Assembly: GCA_003864495.1 (NCBI GenBank)
Contig: PEDN01001361.1
Location: 434,001-498,000 of the forward strand
Source of the DNA: Nemopilema nomurai
Lineage: Eukaryota > Cnidaria > Scyphozoa > Rhizostomeae > Rhizostomatidae
DNA length: 64,000 nucleotides
Reading direction: 5' to 3'
In this document: positions 40,701-54,984 of the stretch, one piece after another
Layout of the letters: each line of letters begins with the position of its first letter
How positions within the stretch are numbered: position 1 is the first letter of the stretch
Program-made: the position numbers and the translations under genes
The notes under the pieces: model-generated
What the model was told of the DNA's origin: nothing
Databases searched by the model: none
The model's input: only the letters and a program-made list of their open reading frames with translations

Positions 40701-43700
40701 TTAGAATAACTCGGTTTTAAGAAACGCAAGTTAATCAAAATCATTGGTGCACCGATTTAAGGTTTCACAAAGGCCCCTAATTCTTTTCGGTTGTTCCGGG
40801 CTGTCTGTCCGAATGGCAAGTTTATACCGGTCTCTACCTGGTCATTTGATTAAGATTGCACATGTGATCTCAAGAATGAATTTACATTTATATTTTGATT
40901 GATTCTTGCACAATCACATTATTTGATGTGGCAGGGATTTACTTAATCACGAATTAACAACTGCCCTGTAGTTTACTTAGGATTGTGCTGATTACTTGAC
41001 TCGTTGCAAGCTGTTAAAGTTTGCATGTTTACAAGCTAGACAAATAAACGCGTCGAAACGGACGCATTTCCCAAGTAGCTGATGGTTCTTCGAAGCCTCA
41101 AGTTTCGAAGACGTTACAAGAAACCATCAAGTTCGTTTAGATAAAAGCCACGTGATACAGAACTTGCGTCAACGTTTTAGGGACTCCAGTAATAATGAGC
41201 TCAAATCATAGTCTTTACCAGAAGCAGTTCCTTGACTTTCTATATATGATATAACTCTTCCAACCTATCAAAAAATGTTCGAACTTCTTTCGAATAAGTT
41301 CACAAATTCGAAAAGCCTTTTAAATAACAAACGCTTATATACGTGCCGAAGAGGAGAAATACAGGAGTCTGAAGATTGTGTTGAAATGTTAAACTTTGTA
41401 GCCCAAGTTATTAAATACCTTCTTAAAACAACCTAATCCTCCCAGAAATGAGATCTGTAGCAGAATCGCAAAATTGGTAATACGCCACCAAAAGTAATAT
41501 AATATATAAATTATTTGAATGAATTTAAAATTTATGAAAATGAACTAAAACTGAATAGATCTATAAACTGCGTACATCGCTTCATTAAACTATGTGAAAT
41601 ATGGGACTGTCTTCGATTAGCCATTCTTTTTCTAAGTAACTGAACAAAATAATAAAATCTGTTCAAAACTGAAAAGGGAATTTCCAACAATTACCAAATT
41701 TAGAAAAGTCTGTTGATTTTTAAGCTTTTAGAGATTGAAGGATGAAATCACCTTGAAAGATGATAAAGGACACTGATGAACGAATGAACACCTTTTCCAT
41801 TACTCGTCCTCTCTGCCTGTGGCTTAATGTTATGATTGGTGTTATCGCGGAAATGTTTACCTTACGTCCTGTCTGGAACTCGGCTCATAGTCCAGGGCCT
41901 TTATACCGGAACAATAGTGCTCACAGTGCCTCTTTGTTATTTTTTCCAGACAACGCTTATTGGCAAATTCTTCTCCATGTTCTACATGGCAGTCAATGTC
42001 GGTGCTACCTTCACCATGATATTTATTCCAATGATTCGGAGTCAGTATCTATTTCAATATGCTTTTCCATCTAAATATTGATATTACTTATTTCTAAATA
42101 TTGACGTTACTGTTTTTGTAGTAACAGCTTTGAAAAAGATATTGATGATAAAATATAACATTTATAATCCTGATATTTTGATATTTGTTTTGACAGTTTT
42201 GTTATCATGTACGTTTGTATGACCTACTGACCAGGTAGTCTCTTCCTGCAATACTCCATATGTGTTTTTGATTCCTGATAATATTTTGACATCCTTTATA
42301 GCTGACGTTAAGTGTTATGGTGGAGACTGTTATCCAGCCGCCTTTGGTGTCCCAACTGCCTTCATGGTCATTGCAACAGGTAACCAAGCTTCACGTTCAA
42401 GCTAACCATGGTGTAAATGCATTGATGTCTTGCAAGCCTCTCTAGCCTTCCCTATGCTAGGAAGAGAAACTAATTGCTACTCTCCTGTCGGCGTAGGTGA
42501 ATAGGGATTATAATTCAGACAACTTCCCAACGAATGCGTTGATTTGGTCGTTGCTATGACATGGTTACCCTTGATCAATGAATGAATGAATCAATCAAGC
42601 AATCAGTCAATCAATCAATTAATCAATCATTCAATCAATCAATGAATGAATCAATCAATCATTTAATCATTTAATCAATAAATCAGTAAATCAATTAAGC
42701 GGTCAAACTATTTATTTGTCAAAATATTTGGCTTGCGACGCAATGTGATCAACAATCTGCTAAATTTCTCTTTCGTTTATTTGGCAAAAAAGTCAAATAT
42801 GATCACCACGATAGGTCATTGGAAAAAAGTTACACGCTTTTTATAAGAATAAAATCTTTAAGAATACTGAGGCTCATAATTGCTAAAATTTGGGAATAAT
42901 TTAAGAATAATGCCCGGCTCCACCTTCATAGAGACTTGAGTTTTTCCTTTATCTGAGTTTTCTCTCAGAGTAAAACAACTGCCACTTTGACGCTATATAT
43001 CCGCGTTGTGAATATGAAAAGTTATAAACATTTTCGATTTTTGTATCAAATTTGTTGTTTTGCTTGTTCTTGTTGAAATTTATGATGACGCAACACGTCA
43101 GAAAAGATTCAATACTTTCTTTGACATCAGGCGAATTTACACCTTGTGTTGGGCAATAATAGTTTGAGAATAATCTTAGGCTCAAAATTTAAAATTTTTG
43201 AGAATATTGAGGGAGAGCATACCATTCTATATTAAAATTTATGTACTTGCACATCATTATTTTTTCCTAATTCCAGTGTCTTTCCTTGCCGCGACAAACT
43301 GGTACGTGAAGAAGCAACCGGAAGGCAATATGATGGTTCGCGTCATCGGAATAATCTGGGTTAGTGTTTGTGCTTTATGTAGCTGCTGTGGGTCTTTTTT
43401 GGTATAAAGTTGTTTTTACGACCAAGGACATACCATTGATATTAAAAAGTTAACGTCCAAATTCTGCATTTTGTAGCAACCCGCATTACTTATAGCTTTT
43501 CTGCACTTTCAGCATGGTATCCGACAAGGATTTGAGAATCGCAGCAAAGGAATAAAATACGATCACTGGCTTGATCACGCGCAAGACAGTTATACGGTGA
43601 GCCACGAAATCAATGATTGTAGTTTAGATGTGTACTGAATATTACATGCTCGCCGATTCATAGAATATGAGGCGAGAACATAAATCTAGCAAACTAGTTC

Positions 43701-46700
43701 TTGTAACAAATAATCAATGATCAATGTATGAAGACGGAATTAGGCAGTCAAGGAACAAAAGCAAAGGTGTTATGCTGCTCACCGACTGCATGTTATTTTT
43801 AAGTGCTGCCTTAAAATTTTTGCAGGATTTTGAATCAATTGTTCTCGAATAATCAAACATGTATTTCGAATTGGTTTATTTCGGTAAAAAAGTTCATGTC
43901 TGTGAAAAGACGAGTTTGGCTTTGCAGCTACAGGAGTACAATAGTAATCGTGCAACTCTCTTCAATGGTTTTTTAGATGCACGAAATTAATGACGTGAAA
44001 TCATTATTGAAAGTACTCAAGATGTACATCCCACTTCCAGTATTTTGGGCCTTGTTCCACCAACAGGTATGACGTCATTTATAGTACTTTTTAGGATTGA
44101 CTTTTCAAGTTGTGTCGTCTCTAAAGTTAATGGTCAAAAATTTTGGTCAGTGCTGTTTTTAAAGACACGAATTTTCTTTCGCACCACTAAACTTTAAGAT
44201 TCAGAATATAGTGTTATCTTCCTCATTTGACTCTTAAACTATTGTTGAATATCATACTGTTTATTAAATGGGTATTTACAGTATACAATTTTGATTTTCC
44301 AGCATTTTGATATTACACTATTTTTTAGAGGAATTCCATCTGCTAATGTTGATTTAACTATCTTGCTTGGTGATAGCTTGATGAGAATGCTGCTTTTGTT
44401 TCATGCGAGTCTCTGCAATAAGAGACATTTTTGGTTCTATAGTTTGAGTATGAAACGCATCTATCTGTCTTATTCCCATTTGATTTTTTTAACGCGAATG
44501 TCTTCCTCCAAAGGGATCAAGTTGGACTCTCCAAGCAGAGCAGATGGATGGGGATTTGGTATTGACTAAACTCATAAATCTCAAATTTTACCAATGAGAA
44601 GTGTTACGGTTAACCCATAACAAGAATGGCTTAAATTTAAGTTTGATATTGCCCCGAGAAACCCTCTTGCCAATAAACAAGACAAATATTGAACAACGGT
44701 ATTGTACCCATGAAGCTTGAGATTTGGTGTCGAACCCCAGAGGAGTTTAACTGACCTTCAACTATTCTCTCGTAAACATTTCAAAATCGTATGAGTGTTT
44801 ACACATGTTTTGGTAGAGCCTACGAACTGATGTATTCACCGCTATTTCCAGGCTGAACATTTCTTGACTTGAAATGTACTATTTTGTATCCAACTTTTTT
44901 AATTTAGGGATCCGTGGGAACACTGAGGTCAGATCAAATCCAGGTAATAAGAATTCATAAAAAATATTTAATAATTATTAATCGCATTGGTTAATTGTAT
45001 TAGTGGCCTTCGTTTTGATTATCTAGAGATCAAATATTTGTAGTAATTTACTGAGTTTGTAGCATTTGCTGACTGCTAAGAGGTGTTCAAAAGTATCGAG
45101 TGGATTTGCAAAGGTACAAATTGCTTGTGCAGATGAAGCTGTTTCCTGTGTTTTCGTGTTCTCAATGTAGAAAAAGATTTTATCACAAAAACTTATAAGT
45201 TTTGTTATAAATCCTTTAGTTCTTCAATCCGGTGCTGGTGTTGATCCTGATTCCGTTCTTTGATGGAATCGTCTACCCCATCTTCGAAAGATGCCGCTGT
45301 GGTTTGACGTATGTTGTTGCTGTTGTTTTGATTGTTTTTAGTTCTGTTAGGTCTATTTTCTACTGACCCCTCTAATTTGGTACATGGCTACGGGAAAGGG
45401 AATGTTGGTTTTCTTAAAATTGTTGTAAATTGAAAGTACATTAGGCATATATAAACTTAAAAATATAAAAACATTAATGGCTAGACTATGTTTTCTCGTT
45501 TTGCTAGTAAGAAATATTTGATTGCCGCATTAATGTTTCTTATAGATAAATTACAGGGTACTTTTTTAAATTCTTATATTATTATATTCTTACCTTATGA
45601 CAATTTAGTATAATTGTTAGTGTCTCAAAGCTACGTGTTCATGTCTCAGTGCATATGCAAAGTGCAGGTTCTTGACATAAATGCATAATTCTCACTATGC
45701 AATAACACTTATGCATGCCTCGATGAATAACTTTGCATTTGCATCTCTTATTCTTTCTACCAATGCGTCTACTCCAGGCCTTTGAAGAAGATGACTGGAG
45801 GACTGATTTTGACTGCACTTGCTTTCGCAGTCTGTGGCTTTGTTCAAATAAAAATTCAGGTTCGTTTCAAATGTCATGGGTCTAACGCATACAGCTTGAT
45901 GTGGCCGGTTAAGTTCAGAACCGTTGTCAAAGTCGTTATAGGGGTCCTACAGGGTTCTAGGTCTCTTTTACAAAGTACCCTTTTTTGAGTAGCTATTGGG
46001 GACAAGTCTAAGTTGTGGAAACTCGATAATTTTTGAGCATGCGGGCAAAGGCAGCTATCGAAGCACTTGGCGTAATGATAATTTTGTGCGGGGATTTCCC
46101 ATTTTCTTCAAATTTCCAGTCATCCTGCTCATGTCTTTTTTCTCTTTGGGACTAAATTTTTCCATAGCGAGCAACCCTTTATTTTTAACGTGAATTTTGA
46201 ATATTAAAGGTAGTTGCGAATCTTAAAATCTTGCTTGGCTTGGTTGTAGACTGTCGGCTCACCTCCATCCGCGCCATCTGCAGGCCAAACCAGTGTCCAG
46301 TTCATCAATGCCGCCCCTTGCTCCAAGGTCACCATTGAACCAGATTCATTTTTCAAGATCGATCTTGCTTACGCACAGGTAAAGTCAGCGACATCAAATT
46401 AGCCACATTCTTCACAATATCGTCAAGCTAGTGAATATAAGTCCACAACCCTTTTTCTATAAGGTCATTGTTGTCCCCAAAATATTATCATTTTAGATTA
46501 ATAATAATTTCTTTCATTATTCGTTACTATATGACTTTAATGTAAGTTCAAGCTACAAAAGCTTAAGTATGATTAGTCTGAAAATTGTTTTCATTTTTCT
46601 TGATATTATCTTCCTCCGTTTTCTCAATGAACTTGTCACTACTTCTTTGCTCAATCATTGTTTATAAGTTTCTTTTTCTATTTAATTACTTATTTTGAAG

Positions 46701-49700
46701 TTTCTTTTCTAAATATTCTATTTCATTTATGACCCATTTTTGCTACTAAAGAATAATTTATTACTGACACCGAATTTAGCCAGTCCATAAATAAGTGAAA
46801 CTTATTCATCTGACAAATTATTGTTCTATTCTGTAGCATCTCCACGAGCATCTCTCTAGATTGATTCCTCCTTCCAAGTTTAAATATGATTAGAATCATT
46901 GATATCACAAAACGTTGAGGCCTTTACGTAGGTTGGTTTTGCTCCATTAATCTATTGACATGATCGTGGCTGCTGCATTTCAGAGATCCAGTTTCCTTAG
47001 CGGAGAGGCAGGAGCAGAAAAAATTTTTCAGATAAAGATGGAGGGCTGCAGTCAACTTGCTCAGCAGAGTATCAACGGGACTTTCAGTACGAAGTTCAAC
47101 AGTACATACCAGACTGTAATTCTCAACACAAATGGAGGGTCAGTGGTTGCCACGAGGGTGGGTTGAAGCTTAATTTGCAAAATAATTCACGTTAGTTATA
47201 GCTATTGCCACTTAGGAAATATGATAATCCAGTTTCAAAAAGCCCTGTTCACTGTAGCTTATGTGAAGGAGCGTCAAAAAGTGTGACCCAGTTTCCTCTA
47301 CGAAGGATGCTGAAGCAAATGCATCTTGTTTTGTGAAGCGATACGTTAACTTCAAACATTTGAAATTGGTTGAATGAGGTATGTATGCAAGACTAACTTG
47401 AATTTAACTTTGCATTAACCGGGGGTAGGCGTAATGAGAGCAAGCTATATCTAAGTCCCTCTGCAAGCTTAAAATCGCATTTTGAAATGGTTTCGTCTAT
47501 TCTAGATGGATCGCGATTTTGGAAAGGCTGACATAAAAACTGCAAATAGTCGTCTGAGGTAGGTTATAACCAGTTCGCAGTGGAAAAAAGTTACGAACTG
47601 CATTAATTGCTGCCATAATATTCAGCTTGCCATTCTGCTCAAACCACGGAACTGCTCTGATATCTCCATGCCAATCTCTTGAATGACTTACTGGATTTGT
47701 TTGCTCTAAGTTTTGAAACCAGACAGCGATTTCCAAATTCGTTCTGGGCTTTCTTAGAAGTATAGGCATGAGCGTACTTTTCTCGAGCCTTTTTAGAGCC
47801 CCTAGACTCCCAAAATATTTTCATTGTAATTGAAGTGTGCCCCAAACTCTTATTCTATACTATTTATTTGCTTTTTTCAGGGTGTATAGTTGTGGTAACA
47901 AGTAAAAATCTTTTGCAAGACATGAATCTTGCACTTTACTCGATCCTTTTGAAAAGTTCCTTTATTCACGAAAAGCCAGTATGTGATGTAAAACCTTTTT
48001 TCATAGAATTCTTTACAGCCCAGTCAGTAGCAATAAAACACTGACCTTGAAGCTTGAGCACGTAATAGAGGACAAGAAGAACAAGGACTATCGCGTAGGC
48101 GCGCAAAAAGAGACCACAGATTACGAGGTCCTCGCCGACGAGTACGTAGCACATAAATTTTTTGGTATTTGAAGATCGACTCGTTATTTGACAGTACTGC
48201 AAACCGTCTTGCTCTTTTCACTTTTGCCTTGTAAGGAGCAGTTTAGAGAAACCAACATATAAAAAAATAAAAAAAAAACAATAGCATAAACAACAACAGC
48301 AAAAATTCTCATTTCATATCATTTCAAAGCAAACACTTCATTCTATTTATCGATAATTCCAATAAGGCACACCGTTATTTGATAAAAAGGGTTAACTGGA
48401 TTGGATCCGCAAAATCTTGGCATTAATGCTTCAAGCCTAGCACTGATTGAAGAAGTAGTTCAATACTCGAATCGAATGATAGCTTCTAAAACTGGAACGC
48501 ATCTTACTATTTGCATTTGTTTGCCCTTTAAATGACGTGTAATTTGCTGCTAAATATTTTGCTTGAAAAGCTTTTCATCCTTCTCTCCATAGGTACACGG
48601 CTTCTGCTACAGTTGATAACCAGAAAGTCCAGCTAAAGGTAGGCTCGCGGTTTATCTTTCTGTCTACAAATGTGGTCCACAGTTGTTTGCTGTTCATATG
48701 AATTGATCAAGCCATTCTGCGCAGACTACTGTTGCCTTGGAGTTATTAAGCACTTGGGGGATAACGACGTACTGAATAGATGTATCTACAATTTTCTACC
48801 AAGGTGCATTTCTTTTTGACCTTCTTGTGCATTTCTACGCAAAATTGCTTTTGTTTGTAGTGCGGCATTGCCTTGATAAAAAGTCTTTGCCAATGCTCCG
48901 TGGCTAAATTGAGATATTCGAAAATTGAGTCTCCCACTTAAAAAGGCAATCATAAACTGTTGCACTTAGGATTTGACGCGAAAAAGCTTTCTTGATGGTT
49001 TTATTCTAGTTGATCATAGCAATACGCTTACCGTGACTCTAAAAGAATCGGAATAATATACGTAGTTGAATTGCCTTACCCGCTTTCACGTGTCTTCTAT
49101 CATTATGCTGTTTTCTTAGAAGTACTCGTGATGAATACCTCTTATTGAAGAACTTTCTACATTGCAGCTTAGCCAAAAGTACATGAAGCTGGGTACCTTT
49201 GGAGCGTATACAATGGTCATCTCTAGACAGCTGGACGCGAAAGATGACACCAAGGTAGCTATGCTCTTGTATTGATTGTATACTGTTTAGCTAGCCATTA
49301 GAGTTGGATAGCATAGAAGCTAAGCAGTGTTCAAACTCTTATCTTCAAAGAGTGTAACCTTCCATGTTTGATATTTCGAAAGAGAATCGACAATTCAACA
49401 TGAAATCTTCGATGATGATATACATTGCTATACATTTCTTCCTCATGCTACCACCCTTCTTTCAAACGAGGCGGATTGATATTGTCAAACTAGTCAGTTG
49501 TTTGCTCATTTTCTCATTTTCTTCTTCCTACTGCCTCTTCGTAAGTACGAAGTGATGCTTGATATTCTTCTTGTGCTGGTTAAAGGATATATATGAAAAT
49601 ATATGTAGTCCAATGGAACGGCAATCGACGACCAAAAACTTTCAGCAAAGCATCAAAGACAGCGAAACAAAATCTCTAGCAATCTATAAAAACATAAACT

Positions 49701-51931
49701 AAAAATATGTTGTTGTTTTATTAACAAATATATTATGAGTCCTTGCTCGTGTATTCTTGGTTAAAACAAAGAGCTTATGAAATTTCATTCTCTTTATCTT
49801 TACGAATGTCAAGTCATTGTAGTTTAGTGACAGGCATATCTCATCCTACAGTTACATGGACAGTTTTACGAAGATGTCAAAAGCACCTCAGTCCACCGTA
49901 TCTGGCAATTGCCTCAGTATATTGTCATCACTGCCGGAGAAGTAATGTTTTCAGTCACTGGATTGGAGTTTGCCTATTCTCAGGTACGTCTGTTCCAGCA
50001 GTCTGTTATGACTTCTGTTAAACTACGTATATTTCACCTGGCTTCGGTGAAATGCTGGGAAAGAGGTCAGACCTTATCACCTTCCAAACGCTTTCCGTTG
50101 TGACGGTTGTATCAGTAAAAATTATGGTCACTTTACTTGGATTTTGAAAGGTGTAAATTTGGCATCATGTGTCATAGTTTCCTCAAGGCAAACCCGTGCC
50201 TGGCTTTGCTTTGGATTTGATAAAGATTCTGTTTGGTGGAAGTTCATCGAAAAGCATTTGCGATACGAAAAGGAGCATAAATATGGGCTGGACCAAATGT
50301 GTCAAATCCAAAAGAATTTAATATCTAGACGATTTTACATCTAGATATAAAAGGATTCTCTCCATATAAAAGGCTCCAACTAGGTGAACCAAATGTGTCA
50401 AATCCAAGAGAATTCAATATCTAGACGATTTTACATCTAGATTTAAAAGGATTCTCTCTTTATAAAAGGCTCCAACTAGGTGGACCAAATGTGTCAAATC
50501 CAAGAGAATTCAATATCTAGACGATTTTACATCTAGATTTAAAAGGATTCTCTCCATATAAAAAGCTCCAACTAGGTGGACCAAATGTGTCAAATCCAAG
50601 AGAATTCAATATCTAGACGATTTTACATCTAGATTTAAAAGGATTCTCTCCATATAAAAGGCTCCAACTAGGTGGACCAAATGTGTCAAATCCAAGAGAA
50701 TTCAATATCTAGACGATTTTACATCTAGATTTAAAAGGATTCTCTCTTTATAAAAGGCTCCAACTAGGTGGACCAAATGTGTCAAATCCAAGAGAATTCA
50801 ATATCTAGACGATTTTACATCTAGATTTAAAAGGATTCTCTCCATATAAATGGCTCCAACTAGGTGGACCAAATGTGTCAAATCCAAGAGAATTCAATAT
50901 CTAGACGATTTTACATCTAGATTTAAAAGGATTCTCTCCATATAAAAGGCTCCAACTAGGTGGAGTTAATGTGTCAAATCCAAGAGTATTCAATATCTAG
51001 ACGATTTTACATCTAGATTTAAAAGGATTCTCTCTTTATAAAAGGCTCCAACTAGGTGGAGTTAATGTGTCAAATCCAAGAGAATTTAATATCTAGACGA
51101 TTTTACATCTAGATTTAAAAGGATTCTCTCTTTATAAAAGGCTCCAACTAGGTGGAGTTAATGTGTCAAATCCAAGAGAATTCAATATCTAGACGATTTT
51201 ACATCTAGATTTAAAAGGATTCTCTCTTTATAAAAGGCTCCAACTAGGTGGAGTTAATGTGCCAGAGCAAAGCACCACCGTGCATTATTATGTTAGTAAT
51301 GCTTCGTTGTATGTCTACGTTCACAATCATTCTTTTTGCCAGGATCATTTGTATCGTAATAAAATGAAACTTTTTTGGCTAAAAACGAATTTCTTTTCAG
51401 GCTCCCCATAGTATGAAATCCGTTCTGCAAGCATGTTGGTTGCTGACTGTCGCCTTTGGCGATCTGTTGGTGGTCATCTTCTCAGAAGCAAAGCCTGTCG
51501 ATGGAGTTGTAAGTCATCGGTTGTGCTTGTAGTTAGGCTCCGTTATTGGCAGTCGCTGCGTTGAATAGAGATTCTAATGAACTCTTCAAACATTCGGAAG
51601 TCAAAACACAGTGCTAACACGAGATGTTCTGTTAGCGCGCATCAATGCTTAAAAAGGAACATATGGATATAAGACAAAGTATTTAATTTTTGTTCGTTAA
51701 AAGATTGAGAAAAGCTGCATGATGATTGAAAGCATATGGTTTTTTCAGGAAAAGGAGATGTTTCTCTATGGTGGATTCATGGGCATCGTGGCCATCATAT
51801 TTGGTGTGATGTGTACCTTCTACACATACTCCGATTTTAGCGGCGTCGACGAAAAGGAAGAACAGCTTGATGACAAGGAAATCCTGGGCGAAACAGGAAT
51901 GACCCCAAGCTCATCTACAACCACTTTGTAA
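37738..51931 (+). CDS. Proton-coupled oligopeptide transporter, SLC15A1/A2 (PEPT) type, 22 exons
   Basis: Proton-driven uptake of di- and tripeptides across the plasma membrane. Exons: 37738-37807, 39031-39172, 40041-40127, 40455-40554, 41950-42040, 42302-42379, 43277-43359, 43513-43596, 43977-44066, 44514-44558, 44908-44943, 45220-45308, 45778-45859, 46250-46378, 46984-47157, 47506-47558, 48019-48141, 48593-48638, 49168-49254, 49864-49983, 51401-51508, 51749-51931 (TAA). Sum 2100 nt, about 699 aa; every join keeps phase. PEPT1 is about 708 aa. Landmarks: the ExxERFxYYG motif ([11 protein letters not shown]) in helix 1, [15 protein letters not shown] (PTR2 signature), [13 protein letters not shown], and [11 protein letters not shown] carrying the conserved Trp of helix 7. 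A large extracellular domain of about 200 residues is encoded at 46250-49254, and [20 protein letters not shown] is followed by the final helices. The extracellular domain points to PEPT1/2 rather than SLC15A3/A4. The ATG at 37738 is the first usable Met in its exon; an upstream coding exon is possible. Confidence 0.93.
42575..42705. repeat. Imperfect AATC/AATG tetranucleotide repeat in a transporter intron
   Basis: Roughly 130 bp of ATCA/ATGA tetramers with point changes, inside the intron between exons ending at 42379 and starting at 43277. Simple sequence only. Confidence 0.8.
50287..51265. repeat. 96-bp minisatellite, about 10 units, in the penultimate transporter intron
   Basis: Starts of GGCTCCAACTAGG fall at 50372, 50468, 50564 (with one change) and so on, 96 bp apart. 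The unit contains GTGTCAAATCCAAGAG, then ATCTAGACGATTTTACATCTAGAT, an inverted pair of ATCTAGA/TCTAGAT words around a short loop. Two subtypes alternate at one site (CCATATAAAAGG or TTTATAAAAGG), and a third change (GGACCAA to GGAGTTAA) marks the right-hand units. The array fills most of the intron 49984-51400 and sits between exons for the last helices. Confidence 0.92.
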
Positions 51932-54048
51932 AGTTCACTTCCTTCTGTTTAAGACCCATAGCTATAAAAGGACCCTGAAAACTGTTGTATTTGGTATTAC
52001 TATGCTTTCTAATGCTTTGCTTTTGGCTATACCTATAGGAAAACACCTAATTGGCAGGAAATGCACGCGTCTTTCTCGCATGTGACACAAACACAACAGA
52101 CGTGACTGTATCGGTCAGAAGTTTAATGTGTTTCAGGCGCCCTTCCCTGAATTTAATTCAACATTCCATTATTAAATTGCCTTTTACGAAAGGATCGTTG
52201 AAATCATAGTTGTTTCTACCTTTAAAGACACAAGGCCAATCATCGTTGCTGCACGGCTAGGTATGAGGCTAGGTATGAGGCTTGGAAGACACTATAGCCT
52301 TGGTCAGTGATGCATTGTTACAGATAATAAGATGATGCTTAGCTCGATTTGTGTCCGATCTTTTCTTCAGTTGTATATTATCTTCCTTGATTTTGATAAA
52401 AGCCCCTGATTCAAGCAATTGCAGGGCTGCTGTATTCATATTAAGAAAAGAAAGCGATTCAAACTTTTAGAAGAATCATCTGCTTCTTTTATCAGCATAT
52501 TTTAGGCTTTTTTGATCCTTCAATTCAATTCACGTTACAAGATTCATTTTATGATTAAGGGTTAATAATTTTTAAATTATTTGGTATGAATAATTGCGAT
52601 GAATCTATTACATAGAATCTTAGTATAGGGTTTGCAAATGTGATGTTGTTATTTCTTGAAATATGATCAACATTGAGCGTGAGAAAATTCTCTTTTCACC
52701 CTCCGCTGGATAAGTAGCAATAATTTGTTGAAAATTCGATGCACACATCACTACGGATGAACAAACTGTACACTTTTTATATTGGCAATTTAAGGCGGCC
52801 TAAATGCCAAATGGGGATATTCTAAAAAGCTACTGGGACTGTCTTCTTTGATAATGTTGTCTGTCTCCGGAGTTTTAGAAACAATCCTTCCCTCCCCAAT
52901 TTTTTCTAAAAGTCAATAATCAACGAGAATTAACGGACTGTCTACTCTTCTCAGTATGGCATTTTATTTGTGAGATTTTACTATTAGATTTTGTTAGATT
53001 TTATTTGTTAGCTAGCCCTCTTATATTCAGTTTCGTGGCGCCGTGTCTGAAAATAGGTGACTAAAGTTATGTTCAGGCTAAATAGTACTGTTTTTATGCA
53101 ATTGATTTGAAAAAATTTGCACCACGTTTTTTCACCATTTTATCAGGAGTTTAATTCGGAAATTGTTATGTAACGCTTACACTCGTAACAGTTTTCTGGA
53201 AATTTTTGGCACCCCTTATATCAGTTGTCCCCCTTCAGATTTTCTCTGGAACCGACCCTCCCCGCGTGCGGCCTTGCAAGGTCCCTGCTGGGGTATTTCT
53301 TAAATCAAATTATCAATAATCCAAAGTTTGTTTGGAAATGGAAGGCATCTGTGACTCGCAATCAGACAAAAAATCAGATACCGGTTATGGTTGACTGCCC
53401 TGCAATGTGGGCGATTAATTGGCGCCATCTTTTCGCAGTGGCGGGAAATATCTAGTTCACATGCAGTTAACGTCGATATGCGAAGAATGTATATTGAATA
53501 TTGAATATTATATAAACGAAGAATATTGAGACGGGAAACGGTAGCCAAAGAATGAGATATGATGAATGGAAATATCAAAGAAACTTCTTGGTGTCGAGGA
53601 CACAATGTCTACTGAATTCATAACCATAGTATCGTGGCTTCATAGGTGCAAAGAATGGTAAAACGAAGGGCTGCTAAAATTGCAAAGGATCCTGAGGTAT
53701 CAGAAGAGAATATTGAAGCACTCTGAAGCTCTCTAACACTGCAAAAAACTTGCAGCATCAACTGAAGCTGTTACTGTGAGTCTCCCGTTTTCGAACATGT
53801 TTTTACCCAGACAATACCATTAAGGAAAAAGCAATACATGATGTATAACCAAGAATCCATGCTTTTTAAATAGTTTGCTACAATATCCACAAAACTTTGG
53901 GTGAATGGAAATTCTTAGAAATTTTATTTGAATTACTATTCAATACTCTTCTTCGTGCATGATTGTGTTTGCAATTTGCAACAGAGATGTACGGAAACAG
54001 CAATGCACTATCAATGTAGATTGTGTGTATTACCAAAATGTGTGTACT
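51932..54048. other. Downstream flank of the transporter; no gene seen
   Basis: AT-rich noncoding sequence. Two spots look weakly exon-like: a 24-codon frame at about 53665-53736 (MVKRRAAKIAKDPEVSEEN) and a Cys-rich stretch after an AG at 53980-54048. Neither connects to anything I recognise. Confidence 0.3.
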
Positions 54049-54984
54049 GGGGTCATTCCATATCAAATCAACCAATACCTGAGAAAATTGTAACCCTCAT
54101 CTCACACATTTAGAAGTTTCTTTGCCAATCTCTATATCTTGGTCAATTATGAGAATTTCCCAAATTTGAGCTCATTATCACAAATCGTTTTTGAGATATA
54201 CCCTTGCAAAATTTTGCTATTTCATCCAAATATTCGAGAAAAGGGCGTGGCACTTGATCGTGGTGCTTTGGCTGAAATACTAATAACTTTCATGTTTTAT
54301 ATATTGAAACAATGAAATAATGCATTATAGCTATTTTGTGGATGCTGATTTCAAATTTGCAGTTTATAACTCCATGTGACATATGGATTTTGTATTGACA
54401 TTACCTGAAACCTTTGCCAGCTGCATTAAAGATGTCTTAATTTTGGTCTCCAAATTTAGGGTGTGGCAGAGTTCTTCCAAGTTTGAGTGATACCTCATTT
54501 AAATGTCCTATGACCAACAAATTGATATGAGTTGGTTCTAATTCTGGGACTAACCAGCTTTAAAATTTATGCAACTTTTGATTTGCCAAAGATTATGGTC
54601 TAAAATGCTCTTTTGGAATAATAGGCTAAAACATTACTGAACAGCACTGTAGCACACGAAAGCCTTTTTTAAAAAGAGTTTTATTACTTCAAAGCAAAAA
54701 TGCTAATTATATGTGAAAATATAATGTTCTTAAAATATATAGTTGCAAATCTTAACATAATCCTCAACCTTTAAAATACAAATTCTTTCAGAACCAGAGG
54801 TGAATTGAAGAGGTTCAAAAATACATAATATTCCATCAAATGGAACAAAGCAAGTGTCTTGATGTTTTGGTTAATGAAAATATTTTCTTGGACCATGTGG
54901 GTGCATAAAGTTTATTTATACATCATTGAACTTAAAACTATTTTTTGTGAACATTCATATTTCACAAATGTCAAACAAGGTTCT

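Noticed and set aside
44291..44569. 92-codon open frame in the transporter
   Set aside because: Only 44514-44558 is coding, in another frame; the rest is intron.
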